From: Crickella sp963642455
GTDB lineage: Bacteria; Bacillota; Clostridia; Peptostreptococcales; Anaerovoracaceae
Length of the DNA stretch: 7,054 bases
Assembly (NCBI GenBank): GCA_963642455.1
Contig: CAVIGM010000053.1
Location: 1 to 7,054, forward strand
Direction of reading: 5' to 3'
Numbering within the stretch: position 1 is the stretch's first letter; every line of letters begins with the position of its first letter. Made by a program: the position numbers and the translations under genes. The notes under the pieces were generated by a model that was not told where the DNA came from, did no database searches, and saw nothing but the letters and a program-made list of their open reading frames with translations. This document shows positions 5,987 to 7,054 of the stretch, one piece after another.

Positions 5987-6030
5987 CTTTACATTTCCTT
6001 TGCGTTTCTTACGTATTTCTTATGCATTTC
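5987..6030 (-). repeat. Four 11-nt tandem units before the desulfoferrodoxin ribosome binding site
   Basis: Four contiguous 11-nt units occupy 5987-5997, 5998-6008, 6009-6019 and 6020-6030. On the - strand they read GAAATGCATAA, GAAATACGTAA, GAAACGCAAAG and GAAATGTAAAG. The last one merges into AAAGGAGG, the ribosome binding site of dfx. They lie in the 78-bp rubrerythrin-dfx spacer. The function is unknown. Confidence 0.75.
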
Positions 6031-6055
6031 CCATGATTCAAACGACGAGCGGCTA

Positions 6056-6601
6056 TCAATAATTCTCCGCGCTGATTTCGAAATAGCTCTGTGGATGCAG
6101 GCAAGTTGGGCACACATCTGGAGCCTTCGTTCCGACTACGATATGTCCGCAGTTGCGGCACTCCCATACCTTAACCTCGCTCTTTGCAAAAACCTCTGCT
6201 GTTTCAACGTTGTGCAGCAGCGCACGGTAGCGCTCTTCGTGATGCTTTTCTATTGCGGCAACAAGGCGAAAGCGCTTAGCAAGCTCCGCAAAACCCTCTT
6301 CCTCCGCGGTCTTAGCAAAAGCTTCGTACATGTCCGTCCATTCATAGTTCTCGCCCTCGGCAGCCGCTGCGAGATTCTGCGCTGTGTCGCCGATGCCTCC
6401 AAGCTCCTTGAACCACAATTTTGCGTGCTCCTTCTCGTTTTCTGCTGTTTTCAAGAAAAGGTCAGCGATCTGCTCGAAGCCCTGCTTCTTTGCAACCGAT
6501 GCAAAATAGGTGTACTTATTTCTTGCCTGGGATTCGCCAGCAAAAGCCTCCCAGAGATTCTTTTCGGTCTGTGTACCTGCGTACTTATTTGTCTTATCCA
6601 T
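6056..6601 (-). CDS. rbr: Rubrerythrin
   Basis: This 181-residue cytoplasmic non-haem iron protein acts as an NAD(P)H-linked peroxidase, reducing hydrogen peroxide to water with electrons usually passed by rubredoxin. The N-terminal four-helix domain has di-iron ligands Glu23, Glu56 and His59 (EKEH), a likely pair Glu84/Glu87, and Glu118 with His121 (EKHH). The C-terminal rubredoxin-like domain has Cys148, Cys151, Cys164 and Cys167 (CRNC and CPTC). The start at 6601 is set by AGGAGG at 6610-6615 with 8-nt spacing; a longer frame to 6646 would begin near the predicted transcription start. It is the first gene of the apparent rbr-dfx-perR operon. A perR-like gene beside rubrerythrin is also known in Desulfovibrio vulgaris, which supports a shared regulon. 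Confidence 0.96.
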   Translation of the reverse strand: MDKTNKYAGTQTEKNLWEAFAGESQARNKYTYFASVAKKQGFEQIADLFLKTAENEKEHAKLWFKELGGIGDTAQNLAAAAEGENYEWTDMYEAFAKTAEEEGFAELAKRFRLVAAIEKHHEERYRALLHNVETAEVFAKSEVKVWECRNCGHIVVGTKAPDVCPTCLHPQSYFEISAENY

Positions 6602-6626
6602 AATTGTTACCTCCTTTTGTGTAATG

Positions 6627-6649
6627 TTATTAGGAATAATTCTCAATAA
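6627..6649 (-). promoter_or_regulatory. Candidate PerR/Fur-family operator
   Basis: A 23-bp palindrome reads TTATTGAGAAT, a central T, then ATTCCTAATAA on the - strand, with 9 of 11 half-site positions symmetrical. It resembles the AT-rich 7-1-7 PerR box, matching 9 of 14 core positions. It starts just past the -10 box and covers the predicted transcription start, the place where a repressor would block transcription. Assignment to the PerR encoded here is inferred. Confidence 0.65.
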
Positions 6650-6651
6650 GC

Positions 6652-6680
6652 ATTATATCGATACGGGCATCCTCTGTCAA
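6652..6680 (-). promoter_or_regulatory. Consensus sigma-70-type promoter of the rbr-dfx-perR operon
   Basis: On the - strand a perfect -35 TTGACA (6680-6675) and a perfect -10 TATAAT (6657-6652) are separated by 17 bp. The expected start is near 6645, giving a leader of about 44 nt before the rubrerythrin start. A promoter this strong suits a gene set held down by a repressor and released quickly. Confidence 0.93.
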
Positions 6681-6713
6681 CCCCCCGCAAAATAGATATT
6701 TGCAAAACTATAT

Positions 6714-6882
6714 GCGCTGCTTGCGCTCGCACATGCCCGCGCCCGCCCGCGCTTGCCCGCGTTTCTCCGCGTCTGCCACACTTCTCCGCGCCTTTTTCGA
6801 CGCATCGCCGCGCTTGCCTGCACTTTTCCGAGCCTCCTTCGCGCCTGCCCGCGCCTTTCCGAGCCTCCTCCAACGCCTCGCT
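6714..6882. other. GC-rich, C/T-biased low-complexity tract without a gene
   Basis: This stretch is made of degenerate CGCGCCTGCCC, CCGCGTTTCTC and CCGAGCCTCC motifs, and the + strand carries mostly C, T and G. A 14-nt direct repeat, TTTCCGAGCCTCCT, occurs at 6825-6838 and 6856-6869. The - strand can be read as one Arg/Gly/Ala/Glu-rich frame through to 6643, but it has no ATG and no conserved domain and it crosses the operon promoter. I therefore do not call a gene. Confidence 0.6.
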
Positions 6883-6940
6883 CGAAGTTGGTTCAGCAAA
6901 AAATAGAGAAAATCGGCTCAAAAACGCCCTATTTTCTCTA
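6883..6940. repeat. AT-rich hairpin repeat, copy A
   Basis: This 58-bp unit matches 6979-7036 at 52 of 58 positions and begins with CGAAGTTGGTTC. It holds a perfect 10-bp inverted repeat, TAGAGAAAAT (6904-6913) and ATTTTCTCTA (6931-6940). On the - strand the stem is followed by six T residues, so it could act as a weak terminator for leftward transcription coming from beyond the window. Confidence 0.8.
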
Positions 6941-6978
6941 CTCGCTCGCTTATCACACGCAACGAGCACGATGCGCTT

Positions 6979-7054
6979 CGAAGTTGGTTCGGAAGAAAAT
7001 AGAGAAAATCGCCTCAAAAACGCTCGATTTTCTCTATTTTTTTGAATCCCAACG
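6979..7054. repeat. AT-rich hairpin repeat, copy B, with terminator-like stem
   Basis: This second copy has a perfect 16-bp inverted repeat, AAAATAGAGAAAATCG (6996-7011) and CGATTTTCTCTATTTT (7025-7040), around a 13-nt loop. A T run (7037-7043) follows on the + strand. The outer flanks GTTGGTTC and GAATCCCAAC also pair imperfectly, so nearly the whole 70 bp folds back on itself. The poor GC content of the stem makes strong termination uncertain; a small non-coding repeat element is equally possible. Confidence 0.75.

Noticed and set aside
5969..6649. 226-residue + strand frame opposite rubrerythrin
   Set aside because: It is antisense to rubrerythrin, whose di-iron and rubredoxin motifs are complete; the antisense frame is Leu/Cys-biased and has no recognisable domain.
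6643..7017. Long - strand open frame at the right end, with Arg/Ala/Glu-rich repeats
   Set aside because: It opens with TTG or continues from the window edge, has no ribosome binding site, consists of translated hairpin and low-complexity repeats, and ends across the rbr promoter and operator.

Overview
The window looks like chromosomal DNA of an anaerobic member of the Bacillota (Clostridia-like). Most genes have strong AGGAGG-type ribosome binding sites. The window carries a superoxide reductase/rubrerythrin/PerR oxygen-defence set, with no superoxide dismutase or catalase, and a membrane-anchored NodB-type deacetylase with Ig-like domains. The species cannot be fixed from the sequence. All seven protein genes appear intact.

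Left part, + strand: a membrane-anchored polysaccharide deacetylase (44-1486) is followed by an IMP dehydrogenase (1582-3084) with its own likely promoter. The IMP dehydrogenase is of the unusual type known from the protozoan Tritrichomonas foetus, and its diagnostic residues fall at the same residue numbers.

Middle part: a repeat-rich spacer (3085-3405) leads into a small metallo-beta-lactamase-fold hydrolase (3406-4095, +). This gene converges on, and overlaps by 17 bp, an alpha/beta-hydrolase esterase (4079-5026, -). Both genes carry in-frame low-complexity insertions: Ser-rich in the hydrolase and a Cys/Glu decapeptide repeat in the esterase. Both are preceded by direct repeats that share a 14-nt core. 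A clear intrinsic terminator for the + strand gene lies inside the esterase coding sequence.

Right part, - strand: rubrerythrin (6056-6601), desulfoferrodoxin (5603-5977) and a PerR-type Fur-family repressor (5178-5582) form a likely operon, with the esterase possibly at its end. The promoter is a perfect TTGACA-17-TATAAT followed by a 23-bp palindrome at the expected transcription start, a good candidate PerR operator. Desulfoferrodoxin would turn superoxide into peroxide, rubrerythrin would reduce the peroxide to water, and PerR would repress the set until peroxide inactivates it. An array of four 11-nt tandem units sits just before the desulfoferrodoxin ribosome binding site.

The last 450 bp hold no convincing gene. 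They contain the operon promoter, a C/T-biased GC-rich low-complexity tract, and two related AT-rich hairpin repeats that may act as terminators. I see no RNA gene, CRISPR array, transposase or phage gene. The most unusual feature is the concentration of related repeats inside and upstream of the convergent hydrolase/esterase pair. No complete new defence or metabolic system can be claimed.
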